From Cinclus cinclus (Eukaryota > Chordata > Aves > Passeriformes > Cinclidae), in NCBI RefSeq assembly GCF_963662255.1, contig NC_085056.1, positions 8,188,216 through 8,252,215 on the forward strand: 64,000 nucleotides of DNA. The letters run 5' to 3'. Under the pieces are notes generated by a model that did not search any database, was not told the DNA's origin, and saw nothing but the letters and a program-made list of their open reading frames with translations. The position numbers and the translations under genes were made by a program. This document shows, piece by piece, positions 53,601-64,000 of the stretch. Positions within the stretch are counted from its first letter, which is position 1, and each line of letters begins with the position of its first letter.

Positions 53601-56600
53601 AGTAATGGCTTCCTAGTATATGTCAGATGCAAATCAATATGAAGTTAAATCATTATAAAATGATGCTAAAAATACTTACTTTTGTCATCTGTCTTAAGAC
53701 TTTAAACATAATTATTTGAGCTTCTTTGTTTACTTCCTGAAAAATCCTAATTTGAAATACCAATTGGGTTATGTAATAGTGATGTGGAAAGAGCCTCAAC
53801 AGTTTTCATGTGTTTTATAAGAACTAAACTGATGCACACCTTGCTTGATTGTGTTCTTTAGGAAGTGAAATGGTTTCAAATTTTCAAATCAATTTCTGCA
53901 CAACTCCTCTGCATTTTTTTAATGTGCTAAGAGGTGTTATAGAAAGCAGAGACAGTGTAAAGAATTCAGAAACCAGGAAACTGATCTATGGCACTAATTG
54001 CAAATGGTTTGCACTTGTGCTTTTAAGTGGGTTTTGCTGTATTTTTCTGCTTGATAGAAGTTCATTCTCAGCAGTTGGTGTAATCTGGTGCTACTTTGAG
54101 CTGAGTAGAGCTGCATACAATATCTGACTAACTTGTTGGGCCAGTTACCCAAACGTGCATTTACTGAGATGTTTTCAGGCTTCTTTTTGATCTTAATTAT
54201 CTAGGTGATTTTAAAGAGTTTTAACCTATTTATTTACTTTTATATGTGGCTTTTGTGAAACTGCCTCCGGTTTAAAACTTGAAGTTCTGAGAAAATGCAC
54301 AGAAGCAGCTTCGTAAATTATCACTTTGTGTCTTACCTGGTAAATGACTGTGCTAGCTTCATTTCTGTTCTTTCTGCCCCAGTAAAAACATGTTTACATT
54401 TAAAATTGACTGATTTTAAAGCTGCATAAATATACTTTTAGTAGCTAACAGAACTAACTTGTCACTACCTTCCTCAGGATTTTTAGATTGATGAAGGTTA
54501 CTTTCTGCCATATTGCAAAAGACCTGTGGGGCAGAACTTTAACTTGCTCTTTCAAATTTCTGTCCAGTGGAATGAAAGTCACTGATGTGGATGTGGTGAA
54601 TCAAGCTAAAAAAAAAAAAATCTAGGCACCTCTGGAAAATACAGCATCACCAGTAATTGTTTCAGGATTGTGTGCTTTTATCTGGTTGTCTTTTGCTGGT
54701 TGCAACTTTGTCAAGAAATCTGTGCTTCTTAAATGTGGTAATTGCTGCAAATATTTCAGTAGATTTAGCTTGGTGGCTTTAGGTTGACATAATCTGAAAC
54801 ATCTTTACTTGGGAAGAAAAAAAGCCTTTAATCTTTTTAAGAATCCAACTTTGTTATGGATTTGTATTTCTTTTGCCAAGTAAAGATGAAAGGCTCATGG
54901 GTTCCAGTGGGGAAAACTACCAGGTTTTAGACTTTGATTTGTAATTCTGTTTGTCATTGGTCTGATGGATGACTTTATGGACAAGGCACTGAGCATATCT
55001 GTTCCTTGGTTTCTTAATTTGCAAAAGAGAACCTCCCAATTATCACCATTTTCAGTATGAACATTTCCCCTGGGCTCCTTTCCAGTTAATGCCTTCTAAC
55101 CTGGTGAACTAGGAAACAGGAAAAGAACTAAAATGTAGGAAATAATAAGGAGTGAGGATGCAGAAGACCCAATTCAATGCCTATTGGTATAATCGTTTAC
55201 ATGAAGATAAAGCCAGTTTTACTCCTACTTCGGAGTAGAGGCAGCCACCACTTAGGTTGGAGGAGCAGAGATGGCTGATACTTGGATTCATTTGGGTTTG
55301 TCTTATTTTTTATGTGTGTTTGTATGGTTGTATTTTTTTTAAGTGAGGGATCTTCAGTGCAACACTGGCAACATTTCAGAGATCTGTTGAAACCTCTTAA
55401 TTGCTGGACTTGAAATATTAATTTTTCCTCAGGATCCTGGTGCTTGCTGCCTTAGCTTGAATAATTATTTTTAAGGAACACTATTTTTTTTCAGCTTCTT
55501 GTTGGCTCTGAAGATTTTGACATCCGTGTGTTTAAAGAAGATGAGATTGTGGCAGAAATGTCAGAGACAGAGGTAAATTTTTACTGGCTAATGTTTATTA
55601 TCATGCTGACAGAGCTGAAAGTATTGTGTACTATAAAGCTTCTCTGGTTCAGATTTATTGTGTAGTTATGTAGTTACTAAACTATTTGGCACAGTATCTG
55701 TTCTGCTTGAACTGCAAAAGTTTGAATTTAATGTCTTTCATTATGCAGGGGGCTTTTTGCTTTCTTTATTTACAAACCTTTCATCCCACTGAGAAATGTG
55801 ACTATTCTTGGCTGACAGTCAGGACTCTGCGCAAGGGTAATTAAGGTTGCTGGTTTGTGATTGAAGTTCTTAGTGTCCTCTGAGTAAATGGATGTCTTCT
55901 ACAGTTTTCCTCAAATGTTCTTGATGCAATTATGATGATGTAATTTGACCCTGTGTGTATACCCAGACAGTGCATGGCAGGGTAGAAGGGGGATGCCCAG
56001 GCAAAACTGGAAGATCATATTGCAATTGGTAAAAAGAGCTATGGTGACTAAAATAAGGAATGGGGCAGATAGGTTTACAGAGGGATAAATAAAAGGTGTA
56101 GGAGTTGCTGTTTAGCTTAAGAACTGAGAGAAGATGCCCACTGGTTTTGTTTTTTAGGAAGGGAGTAAAATATCCTTATCACTGCATTTAGAAGTGTTTT
56201 CAGTCTTCTCATGGCCCTTCTGGACCCAAGGTAGAGGAAGGTCACAGACCTTTGTCCTTAAAGATCTGAGGCTTCCCTGCTGCCCAAGATGGGACTGAAA
56301 GGCTTAGCTAATAAACCACTTATGAAGAGCTATAAAAGACAAAGCCAGGCACTGTTCTGGAAAAGGAGGTTGTTGCTAACACTACAATTAGAACTGGGCC
56401 TGTAATATGTCCTGCTTTCTGTGCAATAGCTAGTCTGGTCATTGGATAGTTCTAGTTAAAGGGATGCTAAAGGTCTGTCACTCTCAAGTGTGTTATTTCC
56501 AGATCCTCAGTAGAATTGTTTTGAATTCACACCTGCAGTCATAGGAGGCCTGTTACAAATTCTACTGTTCTAATATAAAAGGACATAGCTGAACCTAAAC

Positions 56601-59600
56601 CTTTCCTTTTAGGAAGATAAATTCTGGGAACAGTGTCTTTGTACATTATTTTTAGTTTGGAAGTCTTGGATAGTTTTAATTTTCTGTGTTTAATCACTTT
56701 GGTGAAGCTGAAGCTGTAGACTGTTGTGATTCTTATAAATGGACAATAAATTTGGGTTTATTGTTACCTTTGAATTTCTGAATGTTGCTGTGGTTTTCTG
56801 TCCTTACTGCGTGCTCACAATTTAGTTTGGTATTTAGGAAAGACTCTGCAGAAGATTGTGAGAGGAAAAGTTAAATGGTTTGGAAAGAAAGTTTTGTGGT
56901 AAAACATCCAAAGAGCACAGTCAGATGAGTTTACATAAGAAATTGGGGAAGAATTTAATTTAAGGAAGTCTGTTGTGCTGTGTTGTACAGAAGACCAGAC
57001 AGATGATTGCAACTGTTCCTCCTGACATTAAAATCTCTAGTATCAGTGTGTGGAAAAACCTGATTTTGAAGCCCTGACAACCTTAGCTCAGTAAGGAATG
57101 AGTCTTAAAAGGAGTGAGGAAACAGGCCAAGTTATGACTGTTAAGTCTTTCCCCAGAGCTTGTTCAGGTAGGACACCTAGCCTGGTGTTCCAGTTGTGTT
57201 CCGAAGAAGTCCAGCTGTGGGAGTTTTTAATTTTTATCTTACTAGTACTGGCCAAAGATTTTCTACCAATAGTATCTCTGGGGCTTTCCTAACCCAAAGT
57301 TGAACCTCTGTCATCATCAGCTCCTTAAGCTTAAGGAATATTGTGTGTAGTTTCTCAGTGATAGTGTGTTAGCACTGATGACCGCAGGAATCCTATGAGC
57401 AATTGTTTTGCTGCCTGTGGTAGGAAATAGTTGGTTGAAGTCCACAATTTGAGGGCAGTTCTGCAATCCTTGCTGAAACGTGTCATAACACTGGCAATGC
57501 AGCTTGTGTGAGGAAATCCTACAAGGCCTTCAGTGATTTCAGACTGATTCTTAGAAGTAGTTACTTCAGTATTCAGTGCTTCCTACAACAGACTTACTTA
57601 CTATTTAAAGAATATAGGATTCATATGATATAGATCTATAGCCTGTTCCCACAAGTTCTCACTGCTGTGTCCTCTCTGTCCCTCCTGTCCCCACCAGACT
57701 GTCACAGCACTTAGCCCCATGAATGGCAGTCGCTTTGCCTACGCTCTTGCCAATGGCACCGTGGGAGTTTACAGCAAGTCAGCACGCTACTGGAGGATTA
57801 AGGTTAGTCCACTGTTGGAGTATCATCACTGGAAGCTTGAAGGCTGCCAGGAGACTTGGTATCTAATTTCAGGTCATTCTGATGTTACCCTTGGGTGAAC
57901 TTTGCTGAGCAGAGAACTTAATGTAATTTTGTTCCTACAAAATCTACCTGTTTTTATAAGTTAATGTAAAATAAGAGGTCGGTTTGTGCAGTACTTGTGG
58001 GCTGTTGGTGGTAGTTTAAACAGCAGGGATACAACCATACACTTAGGGATTCTTCAGCTTAACAAGAGACCTTCAAGTTTGTGTTAGAAAATCCTCTGGT
58101 TGAATCAATAAACTGTTTTTCACAAACTGAAATCTTGCATTGTCTATGTTAAAGCTTAATTTTTCTCATCAATAGCAACTTCCTGCTCCAGCAAATCGAT
58201 TTGGCTAGATCCTTTCCTGATTGTAATATTCTTAATATAAAACAGTATAGTGTATTTAATAGTAATAAGAAGATTCCTCAAGAGGAAGCAGGATGAGGCT
58301 CATGGTTATCCTCAGTAGTCTAATTTTGTGACATTGTTGAGGCCCTGATACTTTTTTCCTAGAGGATTTGTTTTTTTGCCCTTTGCTTTTGTGAGTTCTA
58401 ATCATCTACTAGGATGGAAATGTTTTTAAAGGAACGATCAGGTCCTTTGAAAGCAGTGTCCTAGATTGATAGCACAAGGGCTAAAATGTCACAGGTGTCT
58501 GTGACCTTAGAAATAGTAATATTCATGCTTCCTGTTAAGAGGTATAATTGTGTTTCTTTCTGTACTCTCTGTAGTCTTTAAGAGTCCAGTGTTTTGCAAG
58601 TGGCAAGCATATGAAGTTCAGAGAACATACCGAAGCTTAATTTGCTCTCTCTTTTCTGCCCTCAGTCAAAAAATCAAGCAGTGAGCATACATGCATTTGA
58701 CCTGAACTCTGATGGAGTGTGTGAGTTGATCACTGGCTGGTCTAATGGCAAGGTGAGTTTAGATAGGGGGGAAATGAGGAGCTGTAGATAATGGGGGCTG
58801 TGTTATCTGAAGAAAAACAACCAAAAAATGAAAAAGACTTAGAAACCTGAGCACAGCAGATATATTGCAGTAAACCTAGTTTGCCTGGTGAGTCCTGTGC
58901 CAAGTGCAAGATCAGAGAAAAGCTGCTTCCCTTGCTTAGTTCAGAGTCAATTTCTAAGGTGTGGCAAGTTGTTTCCCTGGCAGCAGAGATCATATACCAC
59001 ATCCTAGAGTTTTTGAGTGTCTATTCAGGTGTGTTCTTGAGGACACTCTAATAATCCTCTGCAGCATGTTCTCAGTGTTCCCAAACTGCAGGGAAGACAA
59101 AGAGTTATGTAATAGGAGAGGAGCATCAGTCTTGACTGTAGAAGGATAAATCAGGCATTATTTCGTTTTATGCAGAGGCATTCTATACAGCTCAGTTTTA
59201 GTCTTTTAAGCCTGTTCCTTGGTATTCCCCTTTCCCAGAAATGACTGTTTTAACTGCCACATCTCTCCTGGATGCAGCTTGCCAGGTTTTTCTGTAAAGC
59301 TGTGCTTTTTTTCTTCACACCTCTTATTACTCTCATTAGCCTGTGGCGCTTTAATAACTTCATATCAAGCTGGCAGGCTGGAGCCCAGATGTGTTGTAAC
59401 TTACATTGGATTACTGTTAACACTGCTGAAGAGAGATCTTCTCCTTGCTTTGCTCCTGTTTTTTTCCACTGATAGTCTCTACCCAATTTGTTGGTCTGAA
59501 ACAGTTCATAGCTCCTAGAAAGAGTAATGCTGTGAGCTGTGCTTTTGAAAATACACAGTGCATGGAACTGAGCCCACGTCACCCTCCTTATCGAACGAAA

Positions 59601-62600
59601 GATAATTGAAGGTTGTGGTATTTATGTATAAAAATTCACCACACAAGGGCTGCAGCTGAGACAAGAGGTTGTAAATACTGCATTAAAGTTATTTCTGGTT
59701 TAGTCCCATCATTGCTGCATCAGATGTGCATAACCTTTCCAGTACAGACTTGCAGTCGCTTTTATTTCCTTCCTTTAATAGTTTTGTAACTCTTCTCTGA
59801 AGAGAAGTTCCTTCTAGCTCCTTCTGGAGTCTGCCTAGAGGTCATTTCTTGATAGTACTTTTTTCATGTGTGGTGTTTGGATGAGCAGAGCTTCAACTTC
59901 ACCTGCAGTTCTGTGCGCAGAGCATGCATTCAGTTAACAGCTCAGGGTATGGCATGACACATGTTTTGGAGTTGGCTTTTCTCTTCATGCTGAAACTTGG
60001 AACTTCTTGTTCCAGATTGATGCACGCAGTGACCGGACTGGGGAGGTGATCTTTAAGGACAACTTCGCTTCCTCGATTGCAGGACTGGTGGAGGGGGATT
60101 ACAGAATGGATGGGAGCACCCAGTTAATCTGCTGCTCAATTGATGGTGAAGGTAAAAGCATTGTCCAGGATATTAATGTAATACACAGCAGTATCAGGCA
60201 CATCACATCATCTCAGGTTAGCTAAACATCGTTTTGGTTCCAACAGTTTTATGTGCCAAATTACCTTTGCTTTATGTGCAGTTAAGGGAATTTTGAGTTA
60301 CGCTATCTGCAAACAGGATTTTGAATATTGCCTTCTCTGTGAGAATCAGCGTGTGTTTCATTATGATCCAAGAAACCATCAAAATTCATTTGTCTAATGG
60401 AAGAAACCCCATCCTAATGCAAAGATAATGATATTCAGTGCAGACACTGGTTCTTCAGGCTACATTATAATAGGTGAATGTATAGGAAATCTTTTTTTTC
60501 TATGTTTTAATTCTTTGGCCACTTTACAGTAGGTAAAGGTGAACTAAGAACTAAGGGTGTGTGTGTTTTGGTTTTCTTCTGCGCATGAAGAGTTTTTATA
60601 TTAGAAATTTTAGATGTTAACAGCACTTCGTTTCCTGGAAAATGCTATCCTGAGACTGGAGAAGTGGTGGATTTATCCCACCATGCATTCAAGAAGTCAG
60701 ACCTCATTATTGTGAGTGGACATAAATATGATCATGGATGATTTAAATAAGCTCAGTATGAATTTACAGGGATGGCTTCAGGAAAGACACTGGTGTGATT
60801 ATCCGACTCCTTGGCGTCAGTGGCCTGAGACAAGCAGGTCTGGCACAACCCATTTGAAACAAAAGCCTGTCCTTGTTAAATAGTAGAGTGTTTTGCTGTC
60901 TGTCTTAATCACAGGCTGTGGGGATTTGCTGCACTTGGGCTTATAAACCTTTTTCCCAAGCTTACTGAAGGGGAGCGTTGTAAGCAGTTCTGGAGAGCTT
61001 TGTCCTAGCAGAGTTATGTAGGTTGGTATCACTGAACATGATCATCCTTTTTTGATGGGTCCACTGTAAACAAGCCTTGGTGTGATGGGGATCCCTTTAG
61101 GCCTTAGTAATTAGTGTGGCTGGGGTTATATAGACAATGTTATTAGAGCTCTGTTTGGGACCAGCATCCTTTCACATGAGGTGTTCTCCTGTGTTGCAGT
61201 AGTTTTGGTCTTGCTCTCATTTTAAATGAATGATTCACTCAGAAATAATAAAGTGTGTCCTTTCATCGGAGGACAGTGTGCAAGCTGAATGATTTCAAGT
61301 TTCTTGCAGCTTTTTACAGGGCAGCAGTCGTTCGCAGTCAGGCAGCATGTTCTTCCCAGGTAAAAGATTTTTGTCCCTGGCTTTCATTGTCAGAGCTGCA
61401 ATCAGGGCACACAGCCTTAGAGCAAAATGGAAGTTGTATCATCACCTGTTCAGGTCCTCTGTCTCCACAGACAGAGGTATTTACATAACTCTGTGCTCCA
61501 CTGGGCTACTGGGGAACAAGTCTTACCCCTTGAAGTGAAGTATCCCTTGATTTGGGGAAAAACTGATGTGAGTAAATCTCATTTACCGGCTGATTAACAG
61601 TGACTTACAGTCACTTCCAGACAGCAACTCCTCTGACCAGCTCTAGAAATCCAGGTACACATTTTATTAATTTTGCATAATTGTAAACTTGCCTAAGCAC
61701 CTGAAAGAATGATTGCAGTGGGAATCCTCTTGCAAAAAGGTCTGGGTGCTGCACTTGTGTAGTCAGGTAAGTGCAGCTTAAAGACATGTGGGGTTTTTTT
61801 TGTTTGGTTTTTTTTTTTTAATGTGCTGTTCTCTTTCCCCAGTCACCAAGAAGGTGAGAGCCTCTGTGGGTCTAAATCAATTATCAGTTCTCAGGCTTTC
61901 AGCTTAATGGTACTAGATGAAGACCAGAACTGCAGAGGTGGTACAAGGGAGTCATGCCACAGAAACTGAAGTTCTGGGCAGGCTGTTGAGGTCTTTGCTG
62001 AAATGGGCTATGTTTTATTTTCGTACAGTTCGAGGCTATCTGCCAGGAAGTGAGGAAATGAAAGGGAACCTAATGGATACAAGTGCTGAGCAGGATCTTA
62101 TCCGAGAACTTAGTCAGAAGAAACAAAATCTGTTGCTGGAATTGAAAAATTATGAGGAAAATGCAAAGGTACTGTTTAAATGATGTGTAGGGCCAAAACA
62201 CACCTTCCTGTTGGTATAAATCCAAAGTAATCTGGGAAGCAGTTGTGGGGCAGTCCAGACAAGTCAGAGCTGTAGCTTGTCAGGATGCAGTGAGATTGCC
62301 TGCTGGGGGCTCCTGCCTCTGCAATTGGCTTGCTCCTTGTGCAAGTTCAGAACTTGTTTTTTGTATTTTAATAATACTTTTCTTTGCTTCTTCTTCTTGC
62401 CAGAGCAGTTGTGTTTAGAGCTGGATTCCCTTCAGCCTTGTGCTTTGGCTTATGACTGCAAATTATAGTTTTCAGTGCATAAGCCATCTTGGGCTTATGG
62501 GGATTGTGTGAGAGGATCAGGTTACTGGGTGAGGGCTGGGAGCACTGCCAGCTTGAATCACGCTTGTGGCTTGATGGTGTACATTTAAAAAAATAGTCTG

Positions 62601-63806
62601 AGGAAAGAGCAAACTCTTTACTTGTACAGCAAAGCTTGGAATTCTGTAAAATTGTGTTTAAAATCAAAATAAGTTTTTTTTTAGTAAGGGTTTTCATACA
62701 GAGCTGAGGTCCATCCATGGTAAAGCACTCAAACACATTGTAGCCCAAGTGTCCACAGCTCCATGCCTAATCCAACCACTATTCATAGCTAGTTGGAAGT
62801 GTCTGGGATGTGACCTTCTTCTGAAAGAAAAGAGAACCAACTTGTGCATACGTTTTCTAGGATTTTTGAATGAAAATCTTGAAATTATGATATTGATGGG
62901 TGTGTGTTTCGTAACAGGCTGAATCAAACACTCAGCTGAAGGAAGCTGATGGGCAGAGAGGTGTGATTCCAGCAAACACTCAACTCCAGACAGCCCTCTC
63001 AGTTAATCTGGGCTCTGACAGCCAGTCTGCCCATGTGGAGCTGTGTATTTCCACCACAAATGGTGAGTGGTAATCTGCAACCATTGATACTTACTTCATG
63101 TAAAATCATGCAAATTTTTGGTTATATTTAGCTGGTAATTTGAATGTCTCCCCTTTATTGTCTGTAATGTCCCTTTTGTGGTTTCTTTCACAGAGTTTTG
63201 AATCAAACTGTGTTCCTTGGATGGGTCTTAGGGGAGAGAGTTTGATAGAATTTGTTTCTTATTATGTGTTATTTTCTGAGGCAATTAACATTTAACTTGG
63301 ATGAAACCAGCCTTGATGATCCCTGCAGCACTTTGTGTTGACTGTAAACACCAACCCACAGCTGCATTTGTGAGGGTGTTGCATGAATGCAGCTGGATCT
63401 CGGCTGGCTTTACATGCAAAACTGAAACTACCCCAAGACAGCAAATTTACCTTGCACCAGGCATGCTAGGTTGCATTCAAGTCCAGATGTGGTAATCCTG
63501 GTCACCTGGGATATTTTAACAATTCAGAGGAGGGAAGTAAGGAGTTGAACATGCTTAATTCTGAGAACAGTGGCGGTTTGTTGCCAGAGGACAGCTTTTA
63601 ATTTGGGAACTGCTTTTTTCTTCCTGTTGCTAAGACACAATCATCCGTGCTGTGCTGATCTTTGCTGAGGGCATATTTGAAGGAGAGAGCCATGTGGTCC
63701 ATCCCAGTCTCCAGAACCTCTCAGGCTGCATTCGTGTTCCCCTTACTCCACCCAAAGATGTCCCTGTGGATTTGCATATCAAAGCCTTTGTGGGTTACCG
63801 AAACAG
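50487..63806 (+). CDS. BBS2: BBS2, BBSome subunit (exons 1-11, 3' part outside window)
   Basis: BBS2 is a core subunit of the BBSome, the coat-like complex that moves membrane proteins in and out of cilia; it pairs closely with BBS7 and BBS9 (family knowledge). Coding exons: 50,487-50,603; 51,957-52,184; 52,570-52,695; 52,960-53,022; 55,495-55,572; 57,698-57,802; 58,666-58,752; 60,016-60,151; 62,029-62,168; 62,918-63,062; 63,635-63,806. They join in frame to about 465 residues of a protein of about 720. The start [14 protein letters not shown] is the conserved one, in a CCCACC ATG context. Residues 1-310 or so form the beta-propeller, with DFDDDGK (170-176) and DLNSDG (251-256) acidic turn motifs. 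A coiled coil follows (about 333-360), then the start of the GAE-type region. Identity to the human protein is high throughout and no break is seen. The last exon ends two bases into codon 466. Confidence 0.98.
50604..51956 (+). other. BBS2: BBS2 intron 1
   Basis: GT-AG intron of 1,353 bp containing a CR1 fragment (about 50,860-51,012). The rest has nothing recognisable. Confidence 0.9.
50860..51012 (+). repeat. CR1 LINE 3'-end fragment in BBS2 intron 1
   Basis: GCCCAGAGAGGCTGCGGAGT, TCCAGCCCTGGGGATATTCA, AAGCTGTCTAGACACAATCT, GAGCTTGAACTAGGTGACTT and CTCTTCCAGCCTGATCCACT follow the order of the CR1 3' region on the plus strand. Confidence 0.9.
51957..52184 (+). CDS. BBS2: BBS2 exon 2 (followed by a GC donor)
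   Basis: 76 codons, [10 protein letters not shown] to NNSDLFYRE. The acceptor is TTTCTACAG. The exon end is fixed by frame and by homology at GAG, and the intron starts GCAAGT instead of GTAAGT. The stretch [17 protein letters not shown] is the most diverged part compared with human. Confidence 0.95.
52570..52695 (+). CDS. BBS2: BBS2 exon 3
   Basis: 42 codons, [10 protein letters not shown] to GNDRFWT, preceded by CTCTGTAG and followed by GTAAGG. Contains the conserved [12 protein letters not shown]. Confidence 0.97.
52960..53022 (+). CDS. BBS2: BBS2 exon 4
   Basis: 21 codons, [21 protein letters not shown], acceptor TTTGCAG, donor GAG|GTTTGT. The DxDxDG-like acidic turn is typical of propeller blades in BBS2 and BBS7. 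Confidence 0.97.
53023..55494 (+). other. BBS2: BBS2 intron 4
   Basis: 2,472 bp of AT-rich intron. The read-through frame from exon 4 continues to about 53,368 but is not coding. No repeat family recognised. Confidence 0.85.
55495..55572 (+). CDS. BBS2: BBS2 exon 5
   Basis: 26 codons, [10 protein letters not shown] to VAEMSETE, acceptor TTTTTTTCAG, donor GAG|GTAAAT. The peptide is nearly the same as human. Confidence 0.97.
55573..57697 (+). other. BBS2: BBS2 intron 5
   Basis: 2,125 bp with nothing recognisable. Confidence 0.85.
57698..57802 (+). CDS. BBS2: BBS2 exon 6
   Basis: 35 codons, [10 protein letters not shown] to SARYWRIK, acceptor CCCCACCAG, donor AAG|GTTAGT. Confidence 0.97.
57803..58665 (+). 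other. BBS2: BBS2 intron 6
   Basis: 863 bp GT-AG intron, no other feature seen. Confidence 0.85.
58666..58752 (+). CDS. BBS2: BBS2 exon 7
   Basis: 29 codons, [10 protein letters not shown] to TGWSNGK, acceptor GCCCTCAG, donor AAG|GTGAGT. Carries the DLNSDG turn; a Cys replaces the Asn of human GVNEL. Confidence 0.97.
58753..60015 (+). other. BBS2: BBS2 intron 7
   Basis: 1,263 bp, no recognisable repeat or other gene. Confidence 0.85.
60016..60151 (+). CDS. BBS2: BBS2 exon 8
   Basis: 45 codons plus one base, [10 protein letters not shown] to CCSIDGE. The donor is GAAG|GTAAAA; the leftover G joins TT of exon 9 to make Val. An open frame reading on past this donor (to 60,225) is intronic. Confidence 0.97.
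60152..62028 (+). other. BBS2: BBS2 intron 8
   Basis: 1,877 bp; contains a T/G homopolymer-like patch at 61,791-61,820. No other feature seen. Confidence 0.85.
62029..62168 (+). CDS. BBS2: BBS2 exon 9 (coiled coil)
   Basis: Starts after TTTTCGTACAG and completes Val314, then encodes 46 residues, [10 protein letters not shown] to [27 protein letters not shown] has heptad spacing of hydrophobic residues and marks the coiled coil after the propeller. The donor is AAG|GTACTG. Confidence 0.97.
62169..62917 (+). other. BBS2: BBS2 intron 9
   Basis: 749 bp, nothing recognisable. Confidence 0.85.
62918..63062 (+). CDS. BBS2: BBS2 exon 10
   Basis: 48 codons plus one base, [10 protein letters not shown] to ELCISTTN; acceptor TTCGTAACAG, donor AATG|GTGAGT. 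This is the more variable region after the coiled coil. Confidence 0.96.
63063..63634 (+). other. BBS2: BBS2 intron 10
   Basis: 572 bp, nothing recognisable. Confidence 0.85.
63635..63806 (+). CDS. BBS2: BBS2 exon 11
   Basis: Completes an Asp codon, then encodes [10 protein letters not shown] to KAFVGYRN plus two bases; acceptor TTGCTAAG, donor CAG|GTGAGT. The reading frame goes on in an exon beyond the window. Confidence 0.97.
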
Positions 63807-64000
63807 GTGAGTTTTGTGGTGTGATCTCTGCTGATCTCCAGAACTGTGGGACCAGGAAACAGCAATAATGTGGTTTCATGCTTGTCCCATGGGAAGTCCA
63901 CCATTAATTCCTGGATGCCTCATTTCTTTGTCTTACTGAAAAGAGAGCTAGGATGCCTTCTTAAAACATTGATGCACCTGTGGCATTGAGTTCTTTTCCA

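Noticed and set aside
60007..60225. 72-codon frame through BBS2 exon 8 as a separate small gene
   Set aside because: It starts in the intron, includes the exon, and reads past the GAAG|GTAAAA donor; it is only exon 8 with intronic tails.

Overview
The window is bird nuclear DNA. Three things show this: split genes with GT-AG introns, several 3'-end fragments of CR1 LINEs (the dominant interspersed repeat of birds), and two 63-residue metallothioneins of the avian type. The gene order NUP93 - metallothioneins - BBS2, with metallothioneins and NUP93 on one strand and BBS2 on the other, is the same as on human 16q13. From general knowledge that block corresponds to chicken chromosome 11. The species was not determined.

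Left part (1-32,060, minus strand): the 5' part of NUP93, an inner-ring scaffold nucleoporin. A CpG-rich promoter with three CCAAT boxes lies at about 31.6-32.1 kb. A probable untranslated first exon ends at 31,874. The first coding exon is 26,231-26,409 and the second is 25,562-25,679. The remaining 25.5 kb to the left edge is intron and holds no exon I could recognise. It does hold AT-rich blocks packed with homeodomain, SOX and RFX-like motifs that could be conserved enhancers.

Middle part (32.1-42.1 kb): a compact, GC-rich metallothionein locus. Two three-exon genes sit in tandem on the minus strand (coding spans 36,149-36,975 and 40,823-41,951), each with TATA-like box, MRE core (TGCRCNC) and AATAAA signal. 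Around them are at least five minisatellites, one inside an intron and one just upstream of a promoter. Two of the arrays carry perfect or one-mismatch copies of the metal-response element core.

Right part (42.1-64 kb): 8 kb of intergenic DNA with a strongly pyrimidine-rich stretch, then BBS2 on the plus strand. Its first 11 coding exons (50,487-63,806) encode about 465 residues: the beta-propeller, a coiled coil and the start of the next domain. The gene continues past the right edge. All exon junctions join in frame. The intron 2 donor is GC rather than GT.

The three gene types have separate cellular jobs (nuclear pore scaffold, metal buffering, ciliary BBSome). Their neighbourhood is an old synteny block, not a pathway. 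I found no new protein system. The most unusual signal is the set of MRE-like tandem repeats around the metallothionein genes.
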